From: Marisa cornuarietis
Taxonomy: Eukaryota > Mollusca > Gastropoda > Architaenioglossa > Ampullariidae
Assembly (NCBI GenBank): GCA_004794655.1
Contig: SMMW01000147.1
Coordinates: 928,001-992,000, forward strand
DNA length: 64,000 nucleotides
Direction: 5' to 3'
Under the pieces are notes generated by a model, which saw only the letters and a program-made list of their open reading frames with translations, was not told the origin of the DNA and made no database searches. Within the stretch, counting starts at the first letter, position 1, and every line of letters starts with the position of its first letter. Both the position numbers and the translations under genes were made by a program. Shown one piece after another: positions 22,912-34,612 of this stretch.

Positions 22912-22912
<1 letters not shown>
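19616..22912. other. Non-coding stretch in unit 1
   Basis: No recognised gene or element in 3.3 kb. The longest frames are a 131-codon minus frame (20336-20731) and an 82-codon minus frame (22357-22605), both without motifs. Confidence 0.5.
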
Positions 22913-22970
<58 letters not shown>

Positions 22971-22979
22971 TACACACAC
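22913..22979. repeat. (CA)n microsatellite
   Basis: A CA tract interrupted by AAA and TA near its end. The duplicate at 33634-33701 is one base longer, which is the only indel I found between the two units. Confidence 0.95.
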
Positions 22980-23623
22980 TAGAGAGATTCGTTTCTTTTT
23001 CATTTTTTTCATTATTTTCCTTGCAGATGCACGTGTATATAAACCACATGTTACTTACAAAAAGTGCAGAGGAAAGTGAATGTTGCTATTATTAGCGGAG
23101 TTTTTATGTCCTTGTTCAACGACTATTTTGGCTTTTAACTAACGTCATAGAAGAAAAAAAACCCTTTAATATAAAATATCGACTTTCTCGACTCGTGTTT
23201 TGCGCTTAATGAGGACCTTGTTGTGCTGGCAATGTAGTTCACGGTAACAGCTGTATATTAGTTACAACGTTGACGGCCCCGTGGAGGGTTGGTCACGAAA
23301 TGGAGTTGTGAAAGGTAAGCAAGTAGGTTGGGTGCTTAAAGGACCAGGTATCCACCGACACATCAAAAATTAAAATCTGAAATCAGGCCACCACTAAAGC
23401 GGCTTCGCCTCGCGGTTTTCATGTGGTTGTAATTAACTCTTGAAATGAAGAAACATTTCTTATTTGTTAACGACCCATCGTTTTCCCATCAAAATCTGCG
23501 CTGTAAAAGGGTTTTATTGGTATGATTTTGGCGCATAGAACAAAGCTCTTAGACCATTCGCAAACCAGCCATGTGTTGAATGAGGTGACAGATAAACATG
23601 AGAAGATCTGCGATCTTCTAGGT
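22980..23623. other. Non-coding stretch in unit 1
   Basis: No gene, element boundary or repeat recognised between the CA tract and the MITE. Confidence 0.5.
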
Positions 23624-23890
23624 CTGGGACCAGTTGCACAACATGTTTCTAAACCTTAAAACTGTTCTAAAGAAGCAAAATATCTTTTTAGCCATTTTGA
23701 TGCATTGCAGAAGAACATACAAAAATTATACTAACAGGAGGGGAAAGTCAGACTTAAACAAATTTATCTTACTTAAAGCAGTTTTAGTTTTAAAAATTCT
23801 AAAATTGCGGTGTGCACTTTAAACTGATTATCTAAAAAAAAAGGCTTAAAAGTGTTTAAAATTAGAAATATGTTGTGCAACTGGCCCCTG
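23624..23890 (+). mobile_element. MITE copy 2 (unit 1)
   Basis: A 267-bp copy of the CAGGGGCCAGTTGCACAAC element. The left end has decayed to CTGGGACCAGTTGC, while the right end retains GTTGTGCAACTGGCCCCTG. Internal sequence matches the copies at 15886 and 46789 with scattered substitutions, which makes it an independent insertion of moderate age. Confidence 0.85.
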
Positions 23891-25397
23891 GCTGTTGGGG
23901 TGCTGCGTCATTCTAGCTTGTCATTGCCTCCATGTACCGGCCCAGACAGGTGGTTCAAACATAATTGTAAGTAAACAATACTTTGACATCAAGAAATTCC
24001 GAGCGGGGAAGTGCGCGGGCGCTTTCAATGTGTAATTTTACGCTTTTTTACGCGCACTCACGCACTTCAGGAAACAACAGAATCAACAGGGAACTGTTAA
24101 TCATAAATACAAACATAATCTATCATAAAAAAGTGGCAGCAGTACAGTTTGATTCATTTGGGAGTCTTGAGAACAAATTCATGATCAAACACATGCTTGC
24201 TGTTTTGTTTGCAATTATATCACATAATGCGTAACTGTCCTTCTCCGGTAACGGAGACTTGATTGTATTCTTTGTATTACATCGCTAGAATACAGGAAAA
24301 TTTTGTTGTATATAAATGATATAAATTACACAGTAAATCTTATTTAGTTCCTGTCAATGCTGTTCTGATCGATCTTTGTAAGTTCCTGTTGTTTTTGTGA
24401 CACGACAAAAAAAAAAATCGAAGGCAGGATAAGTAGGTTTGATTATCACATTGATTATCGAGGATGCACACTGTTTTAAACAATCTGTAGTATCTTGCGA
24501 GAAGAAATTACTCTCTTATTCTCTTTCCTTTTAAATTTATATGTAGACAACGATGCTGGTGGACCTGACACCGGTCCAAAACAAAGCTATTATGTTTTCC
24601 AGGAAGCAAATTAAAAAGCGCTCGCGGTAATGCTATGTGTCAGAGGTTTATTCCCCCGCATGAGCAACCATCCTCCACATCTGTTCACATCTTCGGTTTG
24701 CAAAGAAATCTCACTTTTGTAACCTCGAGTTCAAAGTTTCTATCTGACTCATTTCTATAAAGGAAAAGATAGAGTTCAATTGAAATTTGCACTAATCACA
24801 TTATCGAAATTACAACATCCATAAAAAAGGAACTTTATCATATGGCATCACTTGTTGCTTTAAGCGCCAACAAAAATACAGTTGTTGCAAGGTTGTTATG
24901 CTTAGGTTGTCTGACTGAGCAGATATATTAGGACGGCTCTGTATCCCAAACCAAGAAATCATAAGATTATTACTAATTTTGAAATGTTTTGTACTTAGAA
25001 TGAGATGTCTTTTATGTGGTAAGCAGAAGGGTCAGCACGCCCCGCCCCAGTTTACAATGCTTGATGTGGTTGTCACGATCAATAAATAACCAGGGGGACC
25101 ATTTGTCTGTTCCCGTCGATTTACATAATGGAAATTTAGCCGATGCTGTCATCTAGATGATGCCGCTTTTGAACGCATTTTCTCCTTATCGCTTTTACCC
25201 TTCCCTTCTTCTCACATGTGCTGGACAAACAAAAAATCAGCTTGAAAACACAGATTGCACTGTGTAGGGGGGTCGATCACAGCGCCACCTCTTGGTGGTG
25301 GTATGATGATTGTATGTCATGTCTTTGGTGTTGAGACCCACCGTTGGTATTTCTCGGTTGTCGTTTCTTCATTTCACGATGGTGTACAACAAGCTCG

Positions 25398-25401
<4 letters not shown>
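23891..25401. other. Non-coding stretch in unit 1
   Basis: No recognised feature in 1.5 kb. Frames are short (up to 83 codons). Confidence 0.5.

Positions 25402-25457
<56 letters not shown>
25402..25457. repeat. (CA)n microsatellite
   Basis: 28 perfect CA units. Its duplicate is at 36124-36179. Confidence 0.95.
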
Positions 25458-25458
<1 letters not shown>

Positions 25459-25558
25459 TCAATAAATGTCGGCGCATGTTAAAGAGTCGATAAACCGACA
25501 GCTGTCAACTTACACGACCAGTCCTTACCGATTGCCTGTGTTGCAGGAAAGCAAAACA

Positions 25559-25964
25559 CTAAACTGGAACGTTCCTTGGTGAGAGGCTGAAGAAGGCGAC
25601 AAAGTTCAATGTGTAGAGAGGAAGTATTGGAACGCCTGACATTTGTTGGACAGTTAATGTGCACTTTGAGAACTCCTGCAGAATGAGGACCGTAGTTCTT
25701 GTGACTGGCGTATAACTGAGACCAGCAGTAGCTCTCACGACAAAACATCCACACACTCTAGTGGAGCAAGAATCCAACTTCCTGCAGGACTGATTTTGTC
25801 TGGCCTCCATACAGTTCATTTTCTTCTTTGGCAAGGGAGGCAAGTAGTTGCTGTGTCAACTGCTGGTCCTGGCCACCGGAAATTGCCTCCTCTTGGGGTA
25901 ACTTTACCCGAAGTGTTTCGCAGATAACACGAGTATATGCAGGTTCTGAACAACTTGATATCAT
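25559..25964 (-). CDS. Possible coding relic, unrecognised (unit 1)
   Basis: On the minus strand two motif-free frames overlap. One of 68 codons (25758-25964) is Gln/Glu/Leu-rich and could be helical. One of 94 codons (25559-25843) lies in another frame. Sequences resembling splice acceptors (CATTCTGCAG and CTGCAACACAG) lie within. No family is recognised and there is no consistent gene model. It could be an exon pair, a relic or chance. Confidence 0.15.
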
Positions 25965-26406
25965 TTGTGGTCTCTTAGCCTACAGGTTTTGTGGATTTCT
26001 CTTTAACGCCATCTGTTTCAGATTTGGTACGAATTGTAATACAGAACCGATACACAAACGTAATGATCACCATCATTAAAGATTATAGCAAAGCAGCATG
26101 AAGCTAAGGACAATCAAAAACGTTTGCATGTCTGCTTTGCTATTGGTATTTCGCTCTTGTGCCTTCGAAGGAAAATGTACTCCACTATTTACATTTGTAA
26201 CACTTGCTGGCTTGTTGACATAGTAAAATAACAGTGAACAGCCTACTTATCTGATGTTCGGCCATGTGGTACAATAGCTTGCAGCGCAGCACATTCGTCA
26301 ATACGTTTTTCCACGTTTTGTGAAGAGATGAGGGACAAACAGGTTTCGGTCCCCGCTCCACCCCTCCAGACATCCATGCACAGCGTGAGCTGCAAAATTG
26401 GCAACA

Positions 26407-26838
26407 TTAAAGAGTACCATGCAGGAGGACGAGAAAATTACCAACTTGTAATGTCGTAAACTTTTCTTGGCAATAACTTGTTATCTTTAACACGTTTTCA
26501 TTTCCTCTCACCGTGCAGTGTTGAATGTGAACCACGGACCCCTCCAATATTACAGACATGGCTACTGCCATTAGATGCGGGGTAATCACTACACAAATTT
26601 GGCCATCAGGAAGGTTTAATCTTGTCCTCGGCGCTTCGTGGAATTCTGTATTCATATCCGTAAAATTGTAGTACCAAGAGCGAAGAAAGTGGACCAGACA
26701 AGTAGTGTTCACGTCTCCCTGTTGTGTATTCTGCAATCAGAGGTGGATTGCGATATAAAATTTTCAGTCTGTACGATGCGATGTCTATACAACTCATCCA
26801 GGGATGCCGATTGCCAGAACGCAAGGGCAAGCACATAG
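26407..26838 (-). pseudogene. Possible frameshifted coding relic, unrecognised (unit 1)
   Basis: Minus-strand reading gives a hydrophobic stretch followed by SLDELYRHRIVQTENFISQS, then a stop. In another frame 109 codons run to 26407, with LNLPDGQICVVI and a hydrophobic C-terminus. The two pieces join if one frameshift near 26735 is allowed. The composition is protein-like, but I recognise no domain and there is no start codon for the upstream piece. It could be a decayed gene or element, or chance. Confidence 0.2.
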
Positions 26839-27249
26839 AAGTGAAAGAAAGCAGTCAACCCGAGATCGGCCTAGTATCAAACTGGTGACTAGAAATCGAT
26901 ATAGAATTGGGTGTGGTCTGATTGAAGTTTGTGCTTTCCGGCAGTTGGTTAAGTGCATTTCGTTGTACAAACAGCAAATACAAAGCTGCCAAATGACGGA
27001 CAGGACATAGCGAGAAGAGGTAGAGAGAAAACTTTGGGAGCGGTAAATGAATAGAAGGGACTGGGATCTCTTTCATTTTTGTACATTGTACTGACACCTT
27101 TTGGTCTTATTGTGATATCTATTGATATTGTACGGATTTATTTATTACCAGTGTCGTTTCGATTACCAACCTGTGTGTTCGTTTAATTCCAACTGGTACT
27201 CAAACCTGATTACCGAAGAAAACAATAGTTGCAAAGGTCATATATGTCT

Positions 27250-27259
27250 TTCGTTAGCT
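27250..27259. repeat. 10-bp target-site duplication (left)
   Basis: TTCGTTAGCT here matches 28713-28722 exactly and brackets the RTE-like LINE 27260-28712. Confidence 0.85.
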
Positions 27260-28712
27260 CAGTCAGTCAGTCGTCCCTTGCCTGGCACCTGGCGTTGGGG
27301 GGAGCACATGGATAGACGCGGCAGCTGATAGGGCCCGCCACTCTTGCCTGTTTTGGGCAATAGTCAGCAGGTCCTGTACAGGACGACCAGTCCAGTCTTT
27401 GACGTTCGTAAGCCAGTTCTTTCTCTGACCACTGCGGCGTCGGCTACCCTCCAAGGTGCCTTGAAGGATAGTCTTCGACAAGGTGTCGTGCCGGGTTACA
27501 TGGCCAAAGAAGACGAGCTTACGTCGCTTGACTGTTGATAGTAGAGGTTCCTGGTGTCCTACCAGTGTGGCCATCTTGTTTCTTACAAAGTCGTTGGTTT
27601 TGTGTTCTTTGTATGAGATCCGGAGCAGCCTCCTCAGACACTTGTGCTCGAATGCCTGGATTCTCCTTTCTGTTTCGGCGAGTAGAGTCCACGTGTCGCA
27701 TCCGTAGAGCAGGATCGGCACTACCAGGGATTTGTATAGCCTGTACTTGGTAGTGAACCTTATCTTGTGGCTATGCCAGATCCTATCTAGCCTAGCCATT
27801 GCTGCTGTTGCTGTTGCGATCCTGATGCGGATATCTTGCGTGGAGCTGCCGTCCTTGGAGAGAGTGGCTCCCAAGTACTTGAAGCTACTTACCTCTTCGA
27901 GCTGTACCCCGTTCATATAGATCTCTGCTTTGCCGTTGCCATTGATCATAACTTTGCTCTTTTCTGTGCTGGTCTCCATTCCATACGCGTTTGAGCTGTC
28001 TGTCAGTCTGTTGGTGAGGTCTTGCAGTTCCTTGTTTGTACCTGCTAACAGATCTATATCATCTGCAAAGCGTAGGTTGCAGATTGGTCTTCCACCGATT
28101 GAAATGGAAGTATGGTGGTCATGAAGAGCTTCAAGCATGATGTTCTCCAAGAATATATTAAACAACACGGGTGATAGGGGACATCCTTGACGTACCCCTA
28201 CTGTGGTACGAAAGTAAGCTCCTATTTGGTTGTTAAGCAAAACTGTACTCGTTGAGCTGTTATACAGCGCTTCAACAACCTGGACGAGCCCTTCTTCAAT
28301 GTTGAATTTCCGCATCACATGCCATAGCCCCTCGTGCCAGACTCTGTCAAATGCCTTCTTAAAGTCAATGAAGTTGTGGTAAAGGTCCCGCTGATGCTGC
28401 AGATGCTTTTCTATAAGAAGACGACAGTTGAAGATCTGCTCAACTGTGCTTCTACGTGGTCTGAAGCCAGCCTGTTCTTCTGCTAGCAGCTCTTCTGCTG
28501 TGGTTCTGATGCGGTTCTGTATGACCTTCAGCATGACTTTGCTTGGGTGACTGATAAGGCTTATTGTTCTGTAGTTCTGACACTGTTTGCTGTTTCCTTT
28601 CTTTGGGAGGGGAATGATTAGTGACTGCGTCCATTCTCTGGGCCATTCCTTGCACTCCCAGACTCTTTGGCACAGAACAGTTAGGGCTTTTGTAGTTGCT
28701 TCCCCAGCTAGC
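27260..28712 (-). mobile_element. 5'-truncated RTE-like LINE (family B), unit 1
   Basis: A minus-strand non-LTR retrotransposon of 1,453 bp bounded by perfect 10-bp target-site duplications. The 3' end has a very short non-coding tail of CAGT-type tetranucleotides (27260-27271), typical of RTE elements. The N-terminal endonuclease and the start of the RT are absent because of 5' truncation, the normal result of incomplete target-primed reverse transcription. The remaining frame is uninterrupted, so the insertion is young. The internally deleted copy at 2796 is a diverged relative. Confidence 0.92.
27263..28711 (-). CDS. RTE-like reverse transcriptase, partial ORF (unit 1)
   Basis: An uninterrupted minus-strand frame of 482 codons, limited upstream by the 5' truncation and not by a natural start. 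The first internal ATG is at 28534. Counting from that Met, the FRP block is near residue 24, RT motif A with catalytic Asp is at DFKKAFD (57-63), motif B is GVRQGCPLSPVLFN (113-126) and motif C FADD is at 156-159. A thumb region with FKYLGA follows, then the C-terminal domain with ERRIQAFEHKCLRRLL and a final WTGRPVQDLL. The enzyme would copy element RNA at a nicked target. Without the endonuclease and 5' end this copy cannot be autonomous. Clade assignment (RTE) rests on the C-terminal motifs and tetranucleotide tail. Confidence 0.9.
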   Translation of the reverse strand, partial: LAGEATTKALTVLCQRVWECKEWPREWTQSLIIPLPKKGNSKQCQNYRTISLISHPSKVMLKVIQNRIRTTAEELLAEEQAGFRPRRSTVEQIFNCRLLIEKHLQHQRDLYHNFIDFKKAFDRVWHEGLWHVMRKFNIEEGLVQVVEALYNSSTSTVLLNNQIGAYFRTTVGVRQGCPLSPVLFNIFLENIMLEALHDHHTSISIGGRPICNLRFADDIDLLAGTNKELQDLTNRLTDSSNAYGMETSTEKSKVMINGNGKAEIYMNGVQLEEVSSFKYLGATLSKDGSSTQDIRIRIATATAAMARLDRIWHSHKIRFTTKYRLYKSLVVPILLYGCDTWTLLAETERRIQAFEHKCLRRLLRISYKEHKTNDFVRNKMATLVGHQEPLLSTVKRRKLVFFGHVTRHDTLSKTILQGTLEGSRRRSGQRKNWLTNVKDWTGRPVQDLLTIAQNRQEWRALSAAASIHVLPPTPGARQGTTD

Positions 28713-28722
28713 TTCGTTAGCT

Positions 28723-28857
28723 AAAGTGGAATTATAATATTGATAGTTATAATATTTTTGATAGTTATGAGTCCAACTTAGAATGAACTTTGTATGAAGC
28801 TTTCAACTTGTCTTTACTATTTTCGTTTTCTTCAATACTCACTTTTACAGACACTGT
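28723..28857. other. AT-rich flank at the duplication junction
   Basis: Contains two GATAGTTAT repeats. It ends with CACTGT, which joins directly to the broken LINE sequence of unit 2. Confidence 0.7.
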
Positions 28858-29386
28858 TGAGCAGCACTGGGGAAACCATTCATCCTTGGCGAACACCCAC
28901 CTTCGTAGGAAAGAGCTTACCAAGCTGCATGAAGCCGTGGTACAGTGCCTTGATGGTGCGCACCACACCTTCCTTCAAACTGAACGAGCACAGTACGCTC
29001 CATAGCCTCTCGTACCACCATCGAATGCCTTCCTAAGGTCACTAAAGTTATGGTACAGAACTTTACTGTACTGGGTGCTTCTAGAAGAGGACTCGACTAT
29101 TAAATATCTGCTCAATTGTGCTCTTGCCGGCCAGGGATGCGCCTGAAAGAGGTCGGCAACCTTAGAGTACCGCAGTGACCCGGACGAAAATAAGCCTGCT
29201 TGAGACGGAAAGCAACTGAGAACCGCTCTCGCCACCTATCTGCGGACAAGGAATCCGACCCCTTGATTGTGCTTGGTCTCCTTGCCGCTGGAAAAGCAGT
29301 TTGTGGCCTTACAGAGTCTTTGCCTAATCTAATCTTGTCCAGTGTATCTCTGCCAGTTCTACAATTTCTCAACTGTAGCATCTAAT
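28858..29386 (-). pseudogene. Broken RTE-like LINE, 5' part only (unit 2)
   Basis: A duplicate of 18137-18665. The downstream half of the LINE (motif C and C-terminus) is missing because the duplication breakpoint cuts the element. Blocks STIEQIF and LYHNFSDLRKAFD are present in different frames. Confidence 0.85.
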
Positions 29387-29408
29387 CTCAAGAGTGAACT
29401 CAAACACT

Positions 29409-29888
29409 TTACCACACTGGTGGTACACGGACGTTATATGTAGTAGTCGTTGTCCCCTTTCGTAACCTTAGAGTTGTAATGATTGCTTGCTTGGCGGCGA
29501 GCTGGGATTCCTCGGCAACAGTAGGCTCCTTGGCGACGGTTAGCTCTCTGGTAGTAACAGGCTCCTCGGTGCGAATGACAGCTCCAGTTGTATATATTTC
29601 ACAACTCACACCAAAACCCCACTCCTTGTCCATGGAAATATCGAAGGGGTGCGCGGTCGTGTTTTGACTAGGCCGTGACCGATCATGTATTTTCGATTGC
29701 TGCAAACCATCATATTTTGTCCGTTGGCTTTTGCCTTGATGCCGTGTTTTATGTCGGAGCTTTCTTAGCCTATACCTCACGGCAGTACCCACAAGGCAAT
29801 GGGACCCTTTTCCCCTTGGCAAGGGCACAAACCTGTTTTGAGATCGGAAACTATAGAAACGATCATTAAGGAAGTGTGCCAATCTCAA
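29409..29888 (-). CDS. Unrecognised 159-codon frame (unit 2)
   Basis: Identical in translation to the frame at 18688-19167. See that entry for composition. Identity reflects the duplication. Confidence 0.2.
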   Translation of the reverse strand: MRLAHFLNDRFYSFRSQNRFVPLPRGKGSHCLVGTAVRYRLRKLRHKTRHQGKSQRTKYDGLQQSKIHDRSRPSQNTTAHPFDISMDKEWGFGVSCEIYTTGAVIRTEEPVTTRELTVAKEPTVAEESQLAAKQAIITTLRLRKGTTTTTYNVRVPPVW

Positions 29889-30086
29889 GGTCAGGTTGTG
29901 AGGGGAAATTCGCAGACTTGGTATTGCTCGAATTCATGTGGCATCACAGACGTTTACTTAGCTGTGGTTCTCAGTGCTGTTTGGGAGCAATAGCAGGCAA
30001 TACGACGGTCCAGAAAGTGGACCGATCTCAAGGTCAGGTTGTGATAGGCATTACAGACCTGTTATTGCTCAGTCTCGTGGATGAAT
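29880..30086 (+). repeat. Imperfect direct repeat, about 60 bp x 2 (unit 2)
   Basis: Duplicate of 19159-19365. Confidence 0.7.
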
Positions 30087-30289
30087 GACACGTGTCCCTC
30101 TAAGAAGATATGAAGGATCAGCGAGCTATTCAGCAGGCTAGGGTCTCGCTCCTTATCGGAAGTAACCAGACAAATATCCCCACCAGTCAATGACGGCAAT
30201 GCACTAAAAAACAGCAACTGATAAACCTTACAACAAGTTATCCTTACAAACTAAAAACAAGAGCAAAGTCTTTAACATACAGAAGACGT

Positions 30290-30291
<2 letters not shown>

Positions 30292-30336
<45 letters not shown>
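30292..30336. repeat. (GT)n microsatellite
   Basis: Duplicate of the tract at 19571-19615, with the same length. That is unusual for independently evolving microsatellites. Confidence 0.95.
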
Positions 30337-30340
<4 letters not shown>

Positions 30341-33300
30341 CGTGTTTTCGCGCATGCCTGCGTGTGTTTAGAAAAAGTACGAGCGAAACAGACAGAAGAA
30401 GATAAAGAAAGAAGTGAAGGGGGGTGAAGATTGATAAAGAAAAACTCGGTGCCAGAGACTTCAGATGATGTAGACACGTCGGCTTTTTGAAATGTCACTG
30501 TCTAAAAAATATCTTCGTCTTGAAACGGAAAGGGCAATTAAAAACAAAGGCGGTTTTGATGTGACCAAAGGCATCGCGGTCTTTGTATTACAGAGCTAAA
30601 TGGGCTTCTTTCTTATATCTTGTACCTCAGAATTTCAGCCATGGGAAGAAGGTAATTCCCTTTCATCAAGGAAAGAAAGGTACCAGCACAAACGTGCACG
30701 CATGCACACACGCACACACGTACAGCCAATTGCATGCATGTGCATGCATCTTCCCTTAAAGAAAGGTCTACATTTGTGCTTCTACTTTTGCTAAAAAAAA
30801 ATAAGAAAAAGAAGAATAAATTTGTAGAGATTATTCCCGATGTTAGTGCGAGCTAAGTGCGGTGAACAAGAAAGACTACAAAAGAACCGAGAGTCGATCG
30901 CACAAGAAACTAAGCATCAGCAAACAGAGGAGGTCATGACAAAGACTTGAACTAAGTAAATAGATGAAGAATCGAAGAGTAAGCGAAACAGTATACTTGA
31001 TTACACAGACGTTTCTTAAAGAGATGGGTCAGAGGTTGTATTTGAATACTTGGAACCTAGACGCAGAATTGAAAGGCGAAGAGAATTCCAAACAGTGGGG
31101 GCCCGAGAAGGAAAAAAAAAAGAGCGTGTGCTCGTTTTTTTCCCGTCTGGTGCGAAAGTAAGTGGAGCGGGTGAAGACACAAAGAGACCAAAGAGACCAA
31201 CTCGGGTGATAAGGCCTCAGTAGCAGACAGGTTAATGCTAATAAAAAGGCGCTCTTTTTTCATCAACACATAGAGATAAAAGAACATACAGCTAATAAGG
31301 GTGTTGTGACACGCTTTTTCAGCACATCTACACCCGTTATACAATCTGCATAAGTGAATGCGAGTACACTCAGTCCCATTATATTTTTTCGGGAGAAAGA
31401 AATGTTCAGCTGCTGAAAAATCCATGATGCTAATACATGTCGTAACTAACATATTTTATAACTGTTCAAAATATTCCATATTCATAGCATCGTAAAAACA
31501 ATTTTTAATCCATTTTGTCTACCATATACTACTTCATCCTCAGTCGTACTGTGTAATGAAAATAATATACAGATAATATATATTAACATCTAATAAAATA
31601 TATTGCGTCACAGATACATAAAGATACAACAAACAATCAACCTTTTTCACATAAATAATATTATTCAATTGTTTGTTATCTATTACACCATTCCTCAAGA
31701 CGAATCCTTTACCATGGGAACTGTGAAATGGTCAAATAAAAAAAACCACCGTATTACTTATACAGGATTTTTTTGTTTAATGTGGAGAATTTAAAGTGGA
31801 AATTATAGACCGAATATGTCAAAAAATGACTTCAATATGTTACAGTACAGGGGGCCTCACCATTTGCAGGTCTTACTTTCAGGGTTTTATTTTTGTAAGT
31901 TTTCCATCAATAATTAAATAGGATTTTATTTTAGTTTGCTAAACTAGTAAATCACATGCCTAAATATATCATTAATACTATTTTATCTGCATCATGGTTT
32001 ACCTTTCTTTTGTGTGTTAAAGGTCAACAATATAAAGAGTTAAGGTTTGGGGAGGGGATCTAGAATTATTCGAAGACTGTTTTTCTTTCATGGCGATCCT
32101 TCGCACTCATTGGTACCGACTGTATTTTGAGAAAGAAAAATGCATTGTGCAAACAACAGTCGACAGTGATAAGCTTATGGGTAGCCTGATAATATCATTT
32201 TACGATACATGATTTTCGAATCTACAATATTTAGTTTTGAAGAGGATCTGTGACTAATTTTTCTAGAGTATGATGGAGAGACTTCAGGTATGAATTTCAT
32301 TAAAAAGACGCAAAAACAAACAACTTGTGTTGCAGTTATTTAGGGTTGAACTGTCTATGGACCAGGCTTTTTTGGGGGTAAAATTCGACTACAACATCTC
32401 CATCAAAAAATTGTTCAAAAAATGTTGACTTGGGAAGAATTCAGTTTAACACCAGCGTTTCAGAGCTCATTTTAGTTGGGATGAGAGATTGAGGCATACC
32501 ATCGCCTTTAATTCGTTTCCTTCAGCATCCTGATGTCAGATGCTAGTGTACCGGAAGTAGCAGGTCAGCGTGACCCAGACGCCATTGTTGAAGGGTTTTA
32601 CTTTGAAAGAATCTCAGGTCACCAGTCCACGTCTGACACGTGTTACTTCTGACTTTCAACATTTAATTGTGCACTGAGCGAAAGGCGGAATGTACACAAT
32701 GATATATGTTATTTCGCCTTTTTTCACGTAATTTATCATTCAATTTGTATGTGTGCGTTTTTTCCACAAAAGTTTCATGTGCAATATTTGCACAGCTGTT
32801 GTTGTGATTGTGGATGTGGCAACTAAAATGTCAGGTTCTGTTATCGAGCGGTTATGGCGCTGTAGTTAGGACAGTATCGAGGTTAGCTCGGGTTATCAGC
32901 CTGATAAAGTCCACTCGCCAGCCTGCAGTCAGAGCACGAACTTGTTTTACTGGACAGCTTGCAGACGATTTTTTAAAGTTAAGTCATAGAAGTAGGCTGG
33001 CGTGTACAAAGCTTCCGGTTTAGTCATATTCATTGTTAAAGCTCGCCGAGACTGACAGCGGAGGACTTCGTAAAAGGCTAAGCGTTGGTCTCGGCAGACA
33101 GACAGCAGTCCACCCTATACACGTCCGTGGTCAGAGGGTACTTGGGTCTTTTAGGTAAAGCAGGTGAGAGGCCTGGGATAGGTTTTGCTTTGTGTTTTCC
33201 ATACAAAGTCAATGTGCCTGTGATGTTAAGGCTATGGAATATCTTTTGTAACAACCAAACTCTCTTTAAGGCCGTTAAATGAGGTTCCATCCGTTCCCAC

Positions 33301-33632
33301 ACTGGTGCTTCAACTTGTATGGGCATTTATCCTGTCTCTTTTGCTTTCATTTGTTCTACTGCATTTTGCAACCGTTTCTGAAGCTGGCATGAAAATTAGT
33401 GTGTTGTTAGTCTAAAGGTTCTTGATGTAAAAGAAAGACTTCATTTTTGGGTTCAGAATCGACCTGTCACAAGTGACAAGGATGGTCTGTGCCACGAGTA
33501 ATCAGAAGCAAAGTACACGAAGTAGAGCAGCTTAGTTTATCAAGTTATAAGTAATGTTTCAAGTGATTTTACACTGAAGAGAAGATCAAATAGTGAGTAA
33601 ATTAAAAAACAGCGAATATAAACAACAGCAAA

Positions 33633-33633
<1 letters not shown>
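30337..33633. other. Non-coding stretch in unit 2
   Basis: Duplicate of 19616-22912. Nothing recognised. Confidence 0.5.
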
Positions 33634-33682
<49 letters not shown>

Positions 33683-33701
33683 CACACACACATACACACA
33701 C
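33634..33701. repeat. (CA)n microsatellite
   Basis: Duplicate of 22913-22979 with one extra base. The interruption reads CAACAC here and CAAACAC in unit 1. Confidence 0.95.
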
Positions 33702-34345
33702 TAGAGAGATTCGTTTCTTTTTCATTTTTTTCATTATTTTCCTTGCAGATGCACGTGTATATAAACCACATGTTACTTACAAAAAGTGCAGAGGAAAGTG
33801 AATGTTGCTATTATTAGCGGAGTTTTTATGTCCTTGTTCAACGACTATTTTGGCTTTTAACTAACGTCATAGAAGAAAAAAAACCCTTTAATATAAAATA
33901 TCGACTTTCTCGACTCGTGTTTTGCGCTTAATGAGGACCTTGTTGTGCTGGCAATGTAGTTCACGGTAACAGCTGTATATTAGTTACAACGTTGACGGCC
34001 CCGTGGAGGGTTGGTCACGAAATGGAGTTGTGAAAGGTAAGCAAGTAGGTTGGGTGCTTAAAGGACCAGGTATCCACCGACACATCAAAAATTAAAATCT
34101 GAAATCAGGCCACCACTAAAGCGGCTTCGCCTCGCGGTTTTCATGTGGTTGTAATTAACTCTTGAAATGAAGAAACATTTCTTATTTGTTAACGACCCAT
34201 CGTTTTCCCATCAAAATCTGCGCTGTAAAAGGGTTTTATTGGTATGATTTTGGCGCATAGAACAAAGCTCTTAGACCATTCGCAAACCAGCCATGTGTTG
34301 AATGAGGTGACAGATAAACATGAGAAGATCTGCGATCTTCTAGGT

Positions 34346-34612
34346 CTGGGACCAGTTGCACAACATGTTTCTAAACCTTAAAACTGTTCTAAAGAAGCAA
34401 AATATCTTTTTAGCCATTTTGATGCATTGCAGAAGAACATACAAAAATTATACTAACAGGAGGGGAAAGTCAGACTTAAACAAATTTATCTTACTTAAAG
34501 CAGTTTTAGTTTTAAAAATTCTAAAATTGCGGTGTGCACTTTAAACTGATTATCTAAAAAAAAAGGCTTAAAAGTGTTTAAAATTAGAAATATGTTGTGC
34601 AACTGGCCCCTG
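34346..34612 (+). mobile_element. MITE copy 2 (unit 2)
   Basis: Duplicate of 23624-23890. Not an independent insertion. Confidence 0.85.

Larger units (their letters stand above)
18137..28857. repeat. 10.7-kb tandem duplication, unit 1
   Basis: Repeated directly and head-to-tail as 28858-39579. The left flank reads GTAGACGTTGAG, the junction CACTGTTGAG and the right edge CACTGTCAAC, so the joints share only GT and the edges are ambiguous by 2 bp. The offset between units is 10,721 bp up to the CA tract at about 22960 and 10,722 bp after it. The only differences I found are that one-base change in the CA tract, an A/G at 28339 versus 39061 and a C/T at 28517 versus 39239. This is a recent duplication in the genome or an assembly duplication. 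Confidence 0.95.

Noticed and set aside
28452..28673. 73-codon minus-strand frame overlapping the RTE-like RT start
   Set aside because: Shadow frame. The true frame continues upstream of the internal Met at 28534 with QNYRTISLISHPSKVMLKV in register.
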